This document shows positions 18,529 through 27,321 of a DNA stretch of 64,000 nucleotides, in pieces. The translations under genes were made by a program, and so were the position numbers. Position 1 is the stretch's first letter; every line of letters begins with the position of its first letter. The stretch is from Halomonas sp. Bachu 37 (lineage in GTDB: Bacteria > Pseudomonadota > Gammaproteobacteria > Pseudomonadales > Halomonadaceae). The notes beneath the pieces were generated by a model, which worked only from the letters and a program-made list of their open reading frames with translations, was not told the DNA's origin and searched no databases. The stretch lies in the NCBI RefSeq assembly GCF_039691755.1, contig NZ_CP137552.1, positions 1,426,001 to 1,490,000 on the forward strand. The letters run 5' to 3'.

Positions 18529-21500
18529 ATGAAACGGATGCTCATCAATGCGACCCAGCCCGAAGAGCTGCGCGTCGCGCTTGTCGATGGTCAACGCCTC
18601 TACGACCTGGATATCGAATCCGGCGCTCGTGAACAGAAGAAAGCCAATATCTACCGCGGCAAGATCACTCGAGTAGAACCCTCACTGGAAGCCGCCTTCG
18701 TGGATTTCGGTGCCGAGCGCCACGGCTTCCTGCCTCTCAAGGAAATTTCCCGCGAATACTTCGTCAAGGACGTCTCCGGCCGCCCCAGTATCAAGGAAGT
18801 CCTCAAGGAAGGTCAGGAAGTCATCGTCCAGGTCGACAAGGAAGAGCGCGGCAACAAGGGCGCGGCACTGACTACCTTCATCAGCCTGGCCGGTCGCTTT
18901 CTGGTCCTGATGCCGAACAACCCCCGCGCGGGCGGCATCTCGCGGCGCATCGAGGGCGAGGAGCGCAGCCAGCTCAAGGAGGCCATGGGACAGATGACCG
19001 TCCCTGACAAGATGGGGCTGATCGTGCGTACTGCGGGCATCGGCCGCTCTCCTGAAGAGCTCCAGTGGGACCTCGACTATCTGGTCCAGGTGTGGGAATC
19101 GATCACGTCCGAAGCCGGCAAGCGCTCGGCCCCCTTCCTGATCTATCGTGAATCCAACGTCATCATTCGCGCCATGCGCGATTATCTGCGCCAGGATATC
19201 GGCGAAGTCCTGATCGACAGCCCCGAAGTCCATGCCGAGGCACTCGGTTTCATTCGCCAGGTAATGCCGTCCTACCAGCAGAAGCTCAAGCTCTACGCCG
19301 ACGAAGTGCCACTGTTCTCGCGCTTCCAGATCGAATCCCAGATCGAGACCGCCTACGAGCGCGAGGTCAAGCTGCCTTCCGGCGGTTCGATCGTCATCGA
19401 CCATACCGAAGCGCTGGTTTCCATCGACATCAACTCCGCCCGCGCCACCCGCGGCAGCGATATCGAAGAGACCGCCCTGCAGACCAACTCCGAAGCCGCC
19501 GACGAGATTGCTCGTCAGCTGCGCCTGCGGGATATCGGCGGCCTGGTGGTGATCGACTTCATCGACATGGGCCCGGCGCGCAACCAGCGCGAAGTCGAGA
19601 ACCGCATGCGCGATGCACTGAAGTTGGATCGCGCCCGGGTTCAGATCGGCCGTATATCGCGTTTCGGCCTGATGGAAATGTCGCGCCAGCGCCTGCGGCC
19701 CTCGCTGGGCGAGACCAGCGGTGTGGTCTGCCCCCGCTGCAACGGCCAAGGTACCATTCGGGACGTTCGCTCGCTGTCGCTCTCGATCATGCGCCTGATC
19801 GAGGAAGAAGCCATGAAGGAGCGCAGCGCGCAAATTCGCGCCATTCTTCCCGTGCCGGTAGCGACCTACCTGCTCAATGAGAAGCGCAGCGTGCTGGCCG
19901 ATATAGAAGCACGCCAGGGTGTTCGTGTGGTGTTGCTGCCCAACCCGGACATGGACACGCCCCATTACGATGTTCAACGTCTACGTGACGACCATCTCGA
20001 TGACGACGATTCCAGCAGCCTGTCCAGCTTCGAGCTTTCCACTGATACCGAGGTGGGCAAGGAGCCGAACCACAGCTTTGCGCCACCGGCACAGCGCGCC
20101 GAAGCCGCGGTGAAGAGCGTGACTCATAACGCTCCGGCTCCCGCGTCGTTGCAAAAGGAGAAGCCGGCCCCCGAGGAGGCGCCTAGCGTCGCTCCGGCAA
20201 CCACCAAACCGGCTTCCCGCACAAGCGAGGGCGAATCGGGCAATGTTCTGGGTCGCCTGTTCCGTGGTGTTGCCAAATTGCTCGGCGGCGAAGAAAGCAG
20301 CTCCAGCACCCAAGCCACTCCAGCCGCCGCCGATACCCAGGCACGCCGGGGCGCATCGCGCGACGAACAACCCTCGCGCACCCGTACCCGTTCGGCCCAG
20401 GCAGACAACGAGCGCCAGGAGGCACGCCAGGCATCTCGCCCTGCGCGTGGTGAAAGCCGCAACGACAAGCCTGCCGAAGAGCGCGGCACTCCTAGCCGTT
20501 CGCGCAATAACCGCCAGCGCAATCGCTCGGAAGATGCCAAACCCGCCCAGGACAAGGCGAATCAGGACAAGGCCAGCCAAGACAAGCCGAATCAGAATAA
20601 GCCGAACCCGGCTAGGTCCGGCAAGCCTTCGCGCAAGGATAACGCCGCGGCCAAGTCTGAAGAGAACAAGCCCGAAGAGAACAAGTCAGTAGACAACAAG
20701 CCCGAAGAGAGCAAGCGCGGAGAGAAACCCGAGACTCGGGCCAAGGCCGGGAACAGTCCTGCTCCCGAACCCAACGCCGAAGCTGCGGACAAGAAGGATG
20801 ATGGCAAGCCCAAGCGTACCCGCAACAACCCTCGCAAGCGCACGCGCAAGCACGCCATCCAGCCTCAGGCCGAAGCCGAGCAGCTCAAGCTTCAGGCGCA
20901 AGCGCAGGATGACGAGCAAGCGTCTGCCAACGCGGCTGAAAGTGCCACCTCACCCGTAGCGGAAAGCGCTTCGAAAGCAGCGCCGGTAGCAGTGGCTAAA
21001 GAAGCACCAGCAGCCAAGGAAGCGACAGCGGTCAGCGAGAACGAAAACGCAGCGGCAAGGAAGGAAACTGCGAAATCCCAGCGGCAGGAAAAAACCGATG
21101 CTGCTGCCTCACGGCAGGCACCGGCGGTCGAGCCGGCTGCCAGCACGCCCGAAGCAGAGCTATCTCCCGACGCCCAAGGGCCGGCCGATGCCCAGGTAAT
21201 GGCGGATGTCACCGCACCCAGCGAGCCACCCGCTACGCCGGAACCAGAGGTAAAGGATGAGGCGCAAGCTGACGCAGAAGTAGCGCAGAAGACGCCGCAA
21301 GCGGCCGCGGACGACGAAACCGCTTCTGCTACCGGGGTCTCTTCAGCCACCGACGCGGAGGCTAACCAGGAGCAGCAGCTAGATGCGCTTGGGGAGCCTG
21401 ATGCATCGCCCCGTGATAGCGAAACGCCCGAGGCGGCTGAAGCTGAAGCGACGCACACCGCTGCCCCGGTGCATGAAGAGCAAACCCCTGCGCAAGATGA

Positions 21501-21861
21501 AGTGGCTGGCAATAAGCCGGACGAGACTCCCCAGGCCCAGCCTGAGGAGCCTAAAGCCGAGCAGCCCCCGGTAAGTGACGAAACCCAACCTGTCGAAGCC
21601 AAGGAAGAGCAAGTCCAGCCTCGTCCCTCCGAAGCTGCGCCCACCCAGCCGCAGGATGTACAGGTAACCGGTGATGGCGAGACTCCATCGAGCGAGCCTA
21701 CAGCGGAAGCGCCCGAGGTGACTCCGCAGGCACAGACGGAGGCAACCGCCGACGAGCCGAAGCAGGACGCCCAAACGAAGGCGGACAAGCCGCGCCGACG
21801 TCGGGCTCATAATGACCCACGCGAATTGCGCAAGCGTCAACAAGAGGGTGGCAGCGAATAA
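18529..21861 (+). CDS. rne: Ribonuclease E
   Basis: 1110 residues from the ATG at 18529, which gives the E. coli-like start [20 protein letters not shown]; upstream in-frame ATGs (for example 18517) add unconserved residues. Essential endonuclease for mRNA decay and rRNA/tRNA maturation. N-terminal half: S1 domain (KGKI-like [18 protein letters not shown]), a DNase I-like catalytic region with aspartates in [11 protein letters not shown] and VIDFIDMG, and the zinc link CPRCNGQGT at about 402-410. Residues from about 520 on are a low-complexity tail rich in Ala, Glu, Lys and Pro, expected to be the disordered degradosome scaffold. It includes Arg-rich RNA-binding stretches and short NQDKA/EENKP-type repeats. 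A terminator follows the stop. Confidence 0.97.
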   Translation: MKRMLINATQPEELRVALVDGQRLYDLDIESGAREQKKANIYRGKITRVEPSLEAAFVDFGAERHGFLPLKEISREYFVKDVSGRPSIKEVLKEGQEVIVQVDKEERGNKGAALTTFISLAGRFLVLMPNNPRAGGISRRIEGEERSQLKEAMGQMTVPDKMGLIVRTAGIGRSPEELQWDLDYLVQVWESITSEAGKRSAPFLIYRESNVIIRAMRDYLRQDIGEVLIDSPEVHAEALGFIRQVMPSYQQKLKLYADEVPLFSRFQIESQIETAYEREVKLPSGGSIVIDHTEALVSIDINSARATRGSDIEETALQTNSEAADEIARQLRLRDIGGLVVIDFIDMGPARNQREVENRMRDALKLDRARVQIGRISRFGLMEMSRQRLRPSLGETSGVVCPRCNGQGTIRDVRSLSLSIMRLIEEEAMKERSAQIRAILPVPVATYLLNEKRSVLADIEARQGVRVVLLPNPDMDTPHYDVQRLRDDHLDDDDSSSLSSFELSTDTEVGKEPNHSFAPPAQRAEAAVKSVTHNAPAPASLQKEKPAPEEAPSVAPATTKPASRTSEGESGNVLGRLFRGVAKLLGGEESSSSTQATPAAADTQARRGASRDEQPSRTRTRSAQADNERQEARQASRPARGESRNDKPAEERGTPSRSRNNRQRNRSEDAKPAQDKANQDKASQDKPNQNKPNPARSGKPSRKDNAAAKSEENKPEENKSVDNKPEESKRGEKPETRAKAGNSPAPEPNAEAADKKDDGKPKRTRNNPRKRTRKHAIQPQAEAEQLKLQAQAQDDEQASANAAESATSPVAESASKAAPVAVAKEAPAAKEATAVSENENAAARKETAKSQRQEKTDAAASRQAPAVEPAASTPEAELSPDAQGPADAQVMADVTAPSEPPATPEPEVKDEAQADAEVAQKTPQAAADDETASATGVSSATDAEANQEQQLDALGEPDASPRDSETPEAAEAEATHTAAPVHEEQTPAQDEVAGNKPDETPQAQPEEPKAEQPPVSDETQPVEAKEEQVQPRPSEAAPTQPQDVQVTGDGETPSSEPTAEAPEVTPQAQTEATADEPKQDAQTKADKPRRRRAHNDPRELRKRQQEGGSE

Positions 21862-21880
21862 GCGCCTCCCAGTAACCAGA

Positions 21881-21914
21881 AACCCCGCAAGCTCACGCTT
21901 GCGGGGTTTTTTTA
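21881..21914 (+). terminator. Intrinsic terminator of rne
   Basis: Perfect 11-bp stem AACCCCGCAAG (21881-21891) with CTTGCGGGGTT (21898-21908), six-base loop, and a run of seven T (21907-21913). On the minus strand the stem is preceded by an A-run that becomes a tail, so it can also serve murB coming from the right. Confidence 0.92.
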
Positions 21915-21944
21915 TGCTTGTGCAATGACCAAGTCGTGCAGTTT

Positions 21945-22949
21945 CTACTCCAGCAGGCGCGGCTCGGGCTCGAGGGTAACCCCAAACTCCTTCTCGACCG
22001 TTGCCGCGATACGACCGGCCACCTCCAGTAGTTCTTGGCGGGTGCCTCCACCAAAATGCACCAGCACCAAGGCTTGCCGCTCATGCACGCCGAAGGCGCC
22101 GCAACGCCAGCCTTTCAAGCCACAGCGCTCGATCAGCCACCCGGCGGCGAGCTTGGTGATACCGCCAGGCTGAGGAAAATTGGGCATATTGGGATAGCGT
22201 TCCAGCAACTGCTCCGCCTGGTCACGGGGTACTAGCGGGTTCTTGAAAAAGCTTCCGGCATTGGCCAGCTCGGCGGGGTCGGGCAATTTTTCCTCGCGAA
22301 TTGCGCATACCGCCCTGGCCACGTCCAGGGCACTCGGCTCGGAGCCGACCCGACGGGCAAGGTCGCCATACCCTAGCCGGGGTGTCGGCACACGACTCAG
22401 CCGCAATACCAGCCGAGTGATGACGGCCCTGCCCGCCAGCTCATGCTTGAAGATACTGTCGCGATAGCCCAGGCGGCACTCGGCTCGGTCAAGCCAGCGT
22501 AGCTCTCCACTGGCGATCTCCATAATTTGCACCGCTTCCAGCACGTCGCCCAACTCCACGCCATAGGCACCGATATTCTGTATCGGTGCGGCTCCGCAAA
22601 GCCCCGGGATCAAGGCCAGGTTTTCCAGCCCCCAGTAACCTCGCGCCGCCATTTCCATCACCAGCGGATGCCAGGCCACGCCGGCCCCCACGTGCAAGCC
22701 CACATGGGATTCACCCTTCGCCCCGGTCAGCCACCATTGGCGCAAGTCAGGAGTAATGACGAGGCCGGGCAGATCGGCAGGAAGAAGTACGTTGCTGCCG
22801 CCACCCAAAATAGTCACTTTCCGTTCGGCGGCAGCTGCCTGGCCCAGCGTGTCACGCAACTCACGCAAGGTTCCGGGCCTGGCGTAATACTCGGCCCGGC
22901 AAGGCAGGCGCAGAGTGTTGGCGTGGCTGAGTTCGTGTTGGCGCAGCAC
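21945..22949 (-). CDS. murB: UDP-N-acetylenolpyruvoylglucosamine reductase
   Basis: 334 residues with a GTG start at 22949; this start shares one base with the upstream phosphatase stop (TAGTG). FAD enzyme that reduces the enolpyruvyl group to make UDP-MurNAc. FAD-binding motifs: ILGGGSNVLLP (about 47-57), GLENLALIPGLCGAAPIQNIGAYGVE, the YRDSIFK segment, and the catalytic serine in NAGSFFKNP. The C-terminal domain is the E. coli type (type I). Here, as in Pseudomonas, murB lies outside the dcw cluster next to kdsB. Confidence 0.96.
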   Translation of the reverse strand: MLRQHELSHANTLRLPCRAEYYARPGTLRELRDTLGQAAAAERKVTILGGGSNVLLPADLPGLVITPDLRQWWLTGAKGESHVGLHVGAGVAWHPLVMEMAARGYWGLENLALIPGLCGAAPIQNIGAYGVELGDVLEAVQIMEIASGELRWLDRAECRLGYRDSIFKHELAGRAVITRLVLRLSRVPTPRLGYGDLARRVGSEPSALDVARAVCAIREEKLPDPAELANAGSFFKNPLVPRDQAEQLLERYPNMPNFPQPGGITKLAAGWLIERCGLKGWRCGAFGVHERQALVLVHFGGGTRQELLEVAGRIAATVEKEFGVTLEPEPRLLE

Positions 22950-23416
22950 TATTTATCCCCACGCTGCAGATGAGCAATGAAGCCTTCACTTGCCTCTTCG
23001 ATCAGGTCGAGCACCGTTTCAAACCCTTGCTCGCCGCCATAGTAAGGGTCGGGGACCGCTTTTTCAGCGGTATCGGCATAATTCAGAAACAATTCCACTC
23101 GTGCCTTGCTACCGGCGGGTTGTTGCGCCTGGAGCGCGCTCAGGTTGTCATGATCCATGGCCAGCAGGTAGTCGAACTCATCGAAGTCCACAGGCGCTAA
23201 CTGACGCGCCCGCAAGGTGCCGATATCGATACCGCGACGCAAGGCGGCCTCGCGAGCCCGTGCATCCGGCCCCTTGCCGACATGCCAGGGGCCGATGCCG
23301 CAGGAATCCACGCTGACTTCATGCTGCATCCCGGCCCGTTCCAGGGCGTGGCGAAACACCCCCTCGGCGGAGGGCGAACGGCAGATATTGCCTAGACAGA
23401 CGAACAGAATCTTCAT
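22949..23416 (-). CDS. Low-molecular-weight protein-tyrosine phosphatase
   Basis: 155 residues from the ATG at 23416, giving [19 protein letters not shown]. The frame runs further upstream into kdsB, but the P-loop CLGNICRS (about 7-14) must be near the N terminus. The general-acid loop is VPDPYYGG (about 125-132). The start overlaps the kdsB stop by four bases. Possible roles in capsule or exopolysaccharide control are known for this family, but the target here is unknown. Confidence 0.93.
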   Translation of the reverse strand: MKILFVCLGNICRSPSAEGVFRHALERAGMQHEVSVDSCGIGPWHVGKGPDARAREAALRRGIDIGTLRARQLAPVDFDEFDYLLAMDHDNLSALQAQQPAGSKARVELFLNYADTAEKAVPDPYYGGEQGFETVLDLIEEASEGFIAHLQRGDK

Positions 23417-24213
23417 CGGTGGGCTCCCGCCGGGTTGGACGAAGGGCTGACGATCTGCATGAGCGCTCGCACCCGCGCCAGATCCTCCGGGGTATCCACC
23501 CCGGCAGGATTGATCTCGCAGGCCAGAGCAACCTGAATGGCATGTCCATGATGCAGCGCGCGCAACTGCTCGAGCTGCTCGAGCTGCTCGAGCATCGCCG
23601 GCGCCCACGTGCGGAACTCATGGAGAAAACCGGCACGATAGGCATAGAGCCCTATATGGCGCAGCCAGCCATCGGTTTCCAGCAGCTCGGGGCGGCGGGC
23701 GAAATGCTCGCGGTCCCAGGGGATCGGAGCACGGGAAAAATACAGGGCGCGTCCGGAAAGTGCTCGCACCACCTTGACCACATTGGGGTTGAACAGGGTG
23801 TCGATATCACTGATGGGCTCCGCCAGCGTGGCCATCGAGGCGCCATCATCATCTGCCAGCCGCGCGGCTACCTGATCGATGAGGGCGGGAGGAATCAACG
23901 GCTCATCCCCCTGGACATTGACCAACAGCGCTGCATCGTCGAGTCCCAGCCGCTCGGTCACCTCCGCCAGGCGGTCGGTGCCCGAGGGGTGATCGGGACT
24001 CGTCATCACGACCTCCGCGCCATACGCTTGCATGGCGCGCTCGATACGCGGGTCGTCGGTCGCCACGACCACCCGGCTGGCGGCGCTTTCGCACGCCCTT
24101 CGCCACACATGCGCGACCATCGGCTCGCCGGCAATGTCGAGCAAAGGCTTCCCCGGCAGCCGCGACGAGCCGAAACGCGCCGGCACCACGGCGATAAACT
24201 CCACCGCCGCCAT
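23413..24213 (-). CDS. kdsB: 3-deoxy-manno-octulosonate cytidylyltransferase
   Basis: 266 residues. It activates Kdo as CMP-Kdo for lipopolysaccharide inner core. Motifs: [19 protein letters not shown] (about 9-27), [25 protein letters not shown] and the C-terminal [13 protein letters not shown]. The usual LEQLRxL segment is expanded to three Leu-Glu-Gln units by a perfect 9-bp tandem repeat. Its start overlaps the ycaR stop by one base (TAATG), and its stop overlaps the phosphatase start. Confidence 0.96.
   Translation of the reverse strand: MAAVEFIAVVPARFGSSRLPGKPLLDIAGEPMVAHVWRRACESAASRVVVATDDPRIERAMQAYGAEVVMTSPDHPSGTDRLAEVTERLGLDDAALLVNVQGDEPLIPPALIDQVAARLADDDGASMATLAEPISDIDTLFNPNVVKVVRALSGRALYFSRAPIPWDREHFARRPELLETDGWLRHIGLYAYRAGFLHEFRTWAPAMLEQLEQLEQLRALHHGHAIQVALACEINPAGVDTPEDLARVRALMQIVSPSSNPAGAHR
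23566..23592. repeat. Three perfect 9-bp tandem copies inside kdsB
   Basis: CTGCTCGAG is repeated three times without mismatch (23566-23574, 23575-23583, 23584-23592). On the coding strand it encodes Leu-Glu-Gln three times. Copy-number change would alter the protein by three residues without a frameshift. Confidence 0.95.
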
Positions 24214-24422
24214 TACGCTTCTCCCGTGCGCCCGGGCGAAGGGGGAAGTTTCTCGTCGATATCCATTACTCTTGCTTCTTCCGGGAGCATGACCGGAATA
24301 TCCTCGCGGATGGGGTAGGCCAGGCCATCGTAATGACAGCGCAGCTCCTCTGCCTCACGGTCATATTTCAGCTTGCCCTTGCACAGCGGGCAGATCAGCA
24401 TCGCCAGCAGTTCCTTGTCCAT
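24213..24422 (-). CDS. ycaR: Trm112/YcaR family small protein
   Basis: 69 residues. Short zinc-ribbon-like family: [41 protein letters not shown]. The C-x-x-C pair is followed by one further cysteine. Eukaryotic Trm112 activates methyltransferases; the bacterial role is unclear. The tight lpxK-ycaR-kdsB arrangement is common and its function here is unknown. It is 15 bases downstream of lpxK and one-base coupled to kdsB. Confidence 0.93.
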   Translation of the reverse strand: MDKELLAMLICPLCKGKLKYDREAEELRCHYDGLAYPIREDIPVMLPEEARVMDIDEKLPPSPGRTGEA

Positions 24423-24437
24423 TGCAGGTTCTCCGCT

Positions 24438-25445
24438 TCAGGTAATTTCCAGTAGGCGTGTTGCCAACCAGTCCTCAAAGTGTGGGGGCAGGTCGGCTTC
24501 CACTTCCAGTATCCAGGTATTGCTTGGGGCCAGCTCGCGGCACTTGACCGCATCCTTGGCGGTTATCACGATGCTACGCTCATCGCCGAAAGCGAAATCC
24601 TCCGCTCGAAAACGATGATGATCGCCCAGCGCATGCCAGTCACCCTTCACCCCCAGGGATGTCAGCGTCTTGAAGAATCGCTGCGGATTGCCGATACCCG
24701 CAAGGCCGTGGACAGGCTGCTCGAAAGGAAGGGGCTCGAGGGGAGCGCGAAGGCCATCCAGCCTTCGCCATGCCGTTGGCTTCAAGGTCATGGCAGTGAA
24801 GTCCACGGCGAGCACCTCGCCGAAAGACGCCGCTTCGCAGCCACCGTTGACGATCACCTTGTCCACGCGTTGCAGGCGTTCTGCCGGCTCGCGCAATGGG
24901 CCGGCGGGAAGACATTCGCCATTGCCCAGCCCACGCGACCCGTCGACCACGACCAGTTCGATATCCCGCGCCAGTGCCAGATGCTGCAGACCGTCGTCGC
25001 TGAGAATGATATCGCAGCCCAGCGCCACCAGGCGCTGCGCGCCCCTCGCCCGCTGGGGGTCGGCAACCACCGCCACACCCGTCTGCTGCGCCAGCATCAG
25101 CGGTTCATCGCCGCTGTGTGCCACCGGGGTGTCGGCATGAACGTCGAGGGGGTAGCTTGGCGACTTGCCGCCGTAACCCCGCGAGACAATGCCCGGTCGA
25201 TAGCCACGCGCGACGAGCCAGCGCGCCAGCCACGCCACCAGGGGGGACTTGCCGGTTCCACCGAGAGTGATATTACCCACTACCAGCACAGGGACCGGTG
25301 CCCGCCACTGGTTCTTGTCGCCTCGGCGGTAGGCGGCTTCCCGCCGCGCCATGGCATAGCGATACAGCGCCGCCAACGGACGCAACAGCTTGAGCCAGCC
25401 GCTACCGCGATAGGCGGCTTTCACCCAGTGTTCACTCGGGCTCAT
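24438..25445 (-). CDS. lpxK: Tetraacyldisaccharide 4'-kinase
   Basis: 335 residues from the ATG at 25445 (MSPSEHWVKAAYRGSGW); the open frame is longer, but upstream residues lie inside msbA and are not family-like. It phosphorylates the lipid A precursor at the inner membrane. N-terminal amphipathic/membrane segment, then the P-loop VVGNITLGGTGKSPLV (about 51-66), RGYGG and DDGLQHLALARDIELVVVDG. Its start lies 14 bases inside the end of msbA, so the flippase and kinase are coupled. Confidence 0.95.
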   Translation of the reverse strand: MSPSEHWVKAAYRGSGWLKLLRPLAALYRYAMARREAAYRRGDKNQWRAPVPVLVVGNITLGGTGKSPLVAWLARWLVARGYRPGIVSRGYGGKSPSYPLDVHADTPVAHSGDEPLMLAQQTGVAVVADPQRARGAQRLVALGCDIILSDDGLQHLALARDIELVVVDGSRGLGNGECLPAGPLREPAERLQRVDKVIVNGGCEAASFGEVLAVDFTAMTLKPTAWRRLDGLRAPLEPLPFEQPVHGLAGIGNPQRFFKTLTSLGVKGDWHALGDHHRFRAEDFAFGDERSIVITAKDAVKCRELAPSNTWILEVEADLPPHFEDWLATRLLEIT

Positions 25446-27180
25446 GGGCGTCCTGAAACTGCAGTTTATGCAGCGCCGCATAGGCGCCGTCTCGAGCCAG
25501 CAATTGCGCGTGGGTACCCTGCTCAACGAGCCGTCCCTGGTCCATCACCACGATTCGATCGGCGCGTTCGATGGTCGAAAGTCGGTGCGCGATGACCAAG
25601 GTGGTGCGCCCCTGGCACACCGCCTCGAGCGCCTTCTGGATATAGCGCTCGGATTCGGTATCGAGTGCGGAGGTGGCCTCATCCAGAATCAGAACGGGGG
25701 CGTCCTTGAAGATGGCACGGGCGATCGCCAGGCGCTGGCGCTGGCCGCCCGAGAGCATGACGCCGTTCTCTCCCACCGGAGTGGCGTAGCCTTGAGGCAG
25801 CTGTTCGATGAATTCATGAGCATAGGCCGCACGCGCCGCGGCCTCGATTGCCGCCGGGTCGGGATTGGATGCGCCGTAAGCGATATTCTCCGCTACCGTG
25901 GCGTTGAACAGCGTGACCTGTTGAGAAACCAGGGCGATCTGACGGCGCAAGGGGCCCAGACGGTAGCGCTCCAGCGGCACGTCATCGAGATAGATCTTTC
26001 CGTGGCTGGGATGATAGAAGCGCGGCAACAAGCTGACCAGGGTCGACTTGCCACTGCCGGAACGACCGACAATCGCCACCATCTCGCCCGGCTCGACCTC
26101 CAGATTGATTCCCTGCAGGACTTCCGGTTGTTCCTCGGCGTAGCGAAAGCCCAGCTCGCTCAAGACGATCTTGCCACGCAGGCGCGACACTTCATGATCG
26201 CCGTCATCGCGCTCCGCCGGCACTTCGAGCAGACCGAAAAGCTCCCCCGCCGCGGCGATACCTTTCTGGATTTCGCTGTTTATTTCGGTCAATTGGCGAA
26301 CGGGCTTGGCCATCAACGCCGCCGCAGTAATAAAGGCCACGAATTCCCCCGGCGTCATTTCGGCAATCAGGCTCGGCGCCATCGCCACCCAAACCAGCAG
26401 GGCCAGGGAAAGCGCCACCAGCAGCTGGATCACCGGTGTACTGGTGGCCTTGGTAACCGCCTCTTTCATGCTCTGCCGGCGATTCTCCTCGCTGACCCTG
26501 GCAAAGCGCTGCTTCTCGTACTCTTCGGCCCCGTGGGTTCGCACCACCCGATAGCCCGACAAGGCCTCGGAAGCCACATGGGTCACGTCCCCCATGGTGT
26601 GCTGGATGCGCCGGGATATGCGCCGGAAACGCTTGCTGGCATAGCTGACCACTCCGGCGATCAACGGCGTGACGGCGAGAAACAGCAGTGTCAGCAGCCA
26701 GTTGGTCCACAGCAGATAGGCCAGTAGTCCAATGACAAACAACCCTTCGCGCAGCAGTATGGTAATGGCCTTGGTCGCCGCGCCGGCTACCTGTTCCACG
26801 TGGTAGGTCACCCGGGAAACCAGATGCCCACTTGAGTGGTGATCGAAGAACTCACCCGGTAAGTGCAGTAAATGATTGAATACATTACAGCGCAGCGCAT
26901 GGATGACGTGACGCGCCACCGATGTCATGAAATAAGTGCCGAGAAAAGTGCCCAGGCCACGGGCGGCGAACATGATGACGACGAACAGGGGCAAAAACAG
27001 GCGAAAACCAGCATCGGGGTTCTGTATGCCATCGATCAGGCGCTTCATCATTTCCGCCAACGCCGTGCTCGAAGCCGCATAGATGACATAGCCCAGTGTC
27101 GCCAAGGCAAAAGCCCGCCAGTGGGGTTTGACGTAGCCCAGCAGGCGTTTGTAGAGCGTCCAACCAGATTCGTGAGTCAA
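25432..27180 (-). CDS. msbA: Lipid A export ATP-binding/permease protein MsbA
   Basis: 582 residues. ABC exporter half-transporter that flips lipid A-core across the inner membrane as a homodimer. Six predicted membrane segments in residues 1-320, then the nucleotide-binding domain: Walker A GRSGSGKSTLVSLL (about 378), Q-loop, signature LSGGQRQRLAIARAI and Walker B LILDEATSALD, then H-loop VIAHRLSTI. It precedes lpxK (msbA-lpxK), the E. coli order; Pseudomonas carries exbB/exbD here instead (from memory). Confidence 0.95.
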   Translation of the reverse strand: MTHESGWTLYKRLLGYVKPHWRAFALATLGYVIYAASSTALAEMMKRLIDGIQNPDAGFRLFLPLFVVIMFAARGLGTFLGTYFMTSVARHVIHALRCNVFNHLLHLPGEFFDHHSSGHLVSRVTYHVEQVAGAATKAITILLREGLFVIGLLAYLLWTNWLLTLLFLAVTPLIAGVVSYASKRFRRISRRIQHTMGDVTHVASEALSGYRVVRTHGAEEYEKQRFARVSEENRRQSMKEAVTKATSTPVIQLLVALSLALLVWVAMAPSLIAEMTPGEFVAFITAAALMAKPVRQLTEINSEIQKGIAAAGELFGLLEVPAERDDGDHEVSRLRGKIVLSELGFRYAEEQPEVLQGINLEVEPGEMVAIVGRSGSGKSTLVSLLPRFYHPSHGKIYLDDVPLERYRLGPLRRQIALVSQQVTLFNATVAENIAYGASNPDPAAIEAAARAAYAHEFIEQLPQGYATPVGENGVMLSGGQRQRLAIARAIFKDAPVLILDEATSALDTESERYIQKALEAVCQGRTTLVIAHRLSTIERADRIVVMDQGRLVEQGTHAQLLARDGAYAALHKLQFQDAHEPE

Positions 27181-27321
27181 CGCAAGCTCCCGCTCGTCAG
27201 GGTTCAGTAGGGATTTCGGGGCAGGCTAACCAAGGCCTCTGCCGCCTTTTGCCGAGAGATTCACCGCTGTTGCCGGTGCGATAGATCTCGTGCAGGCGAT
27301 TCTACCCCATGGCAGCCGCCA

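Noticed and set aside
18682..19977. 431-codon minus-strand open frame opposite rne
   Set aside because: Antisense shadow of the catalytic half of RNase E; composition (His, Asp, Gly, Leu repeats) is typical of reverse frames.
20550..20730. Short repeats in rne considered as a mobile element or frameshift
   Set aside because: The reading frame stays open and the repeats encode the same kind of charged residues as the surrounding tail.
20892..21788. Ser/Ala/Cys-rich minus-strand frame opposite the RNase E tail
   Set aside because: Low-complexity shadow of the repetitive tail; no start context and no homology cue.
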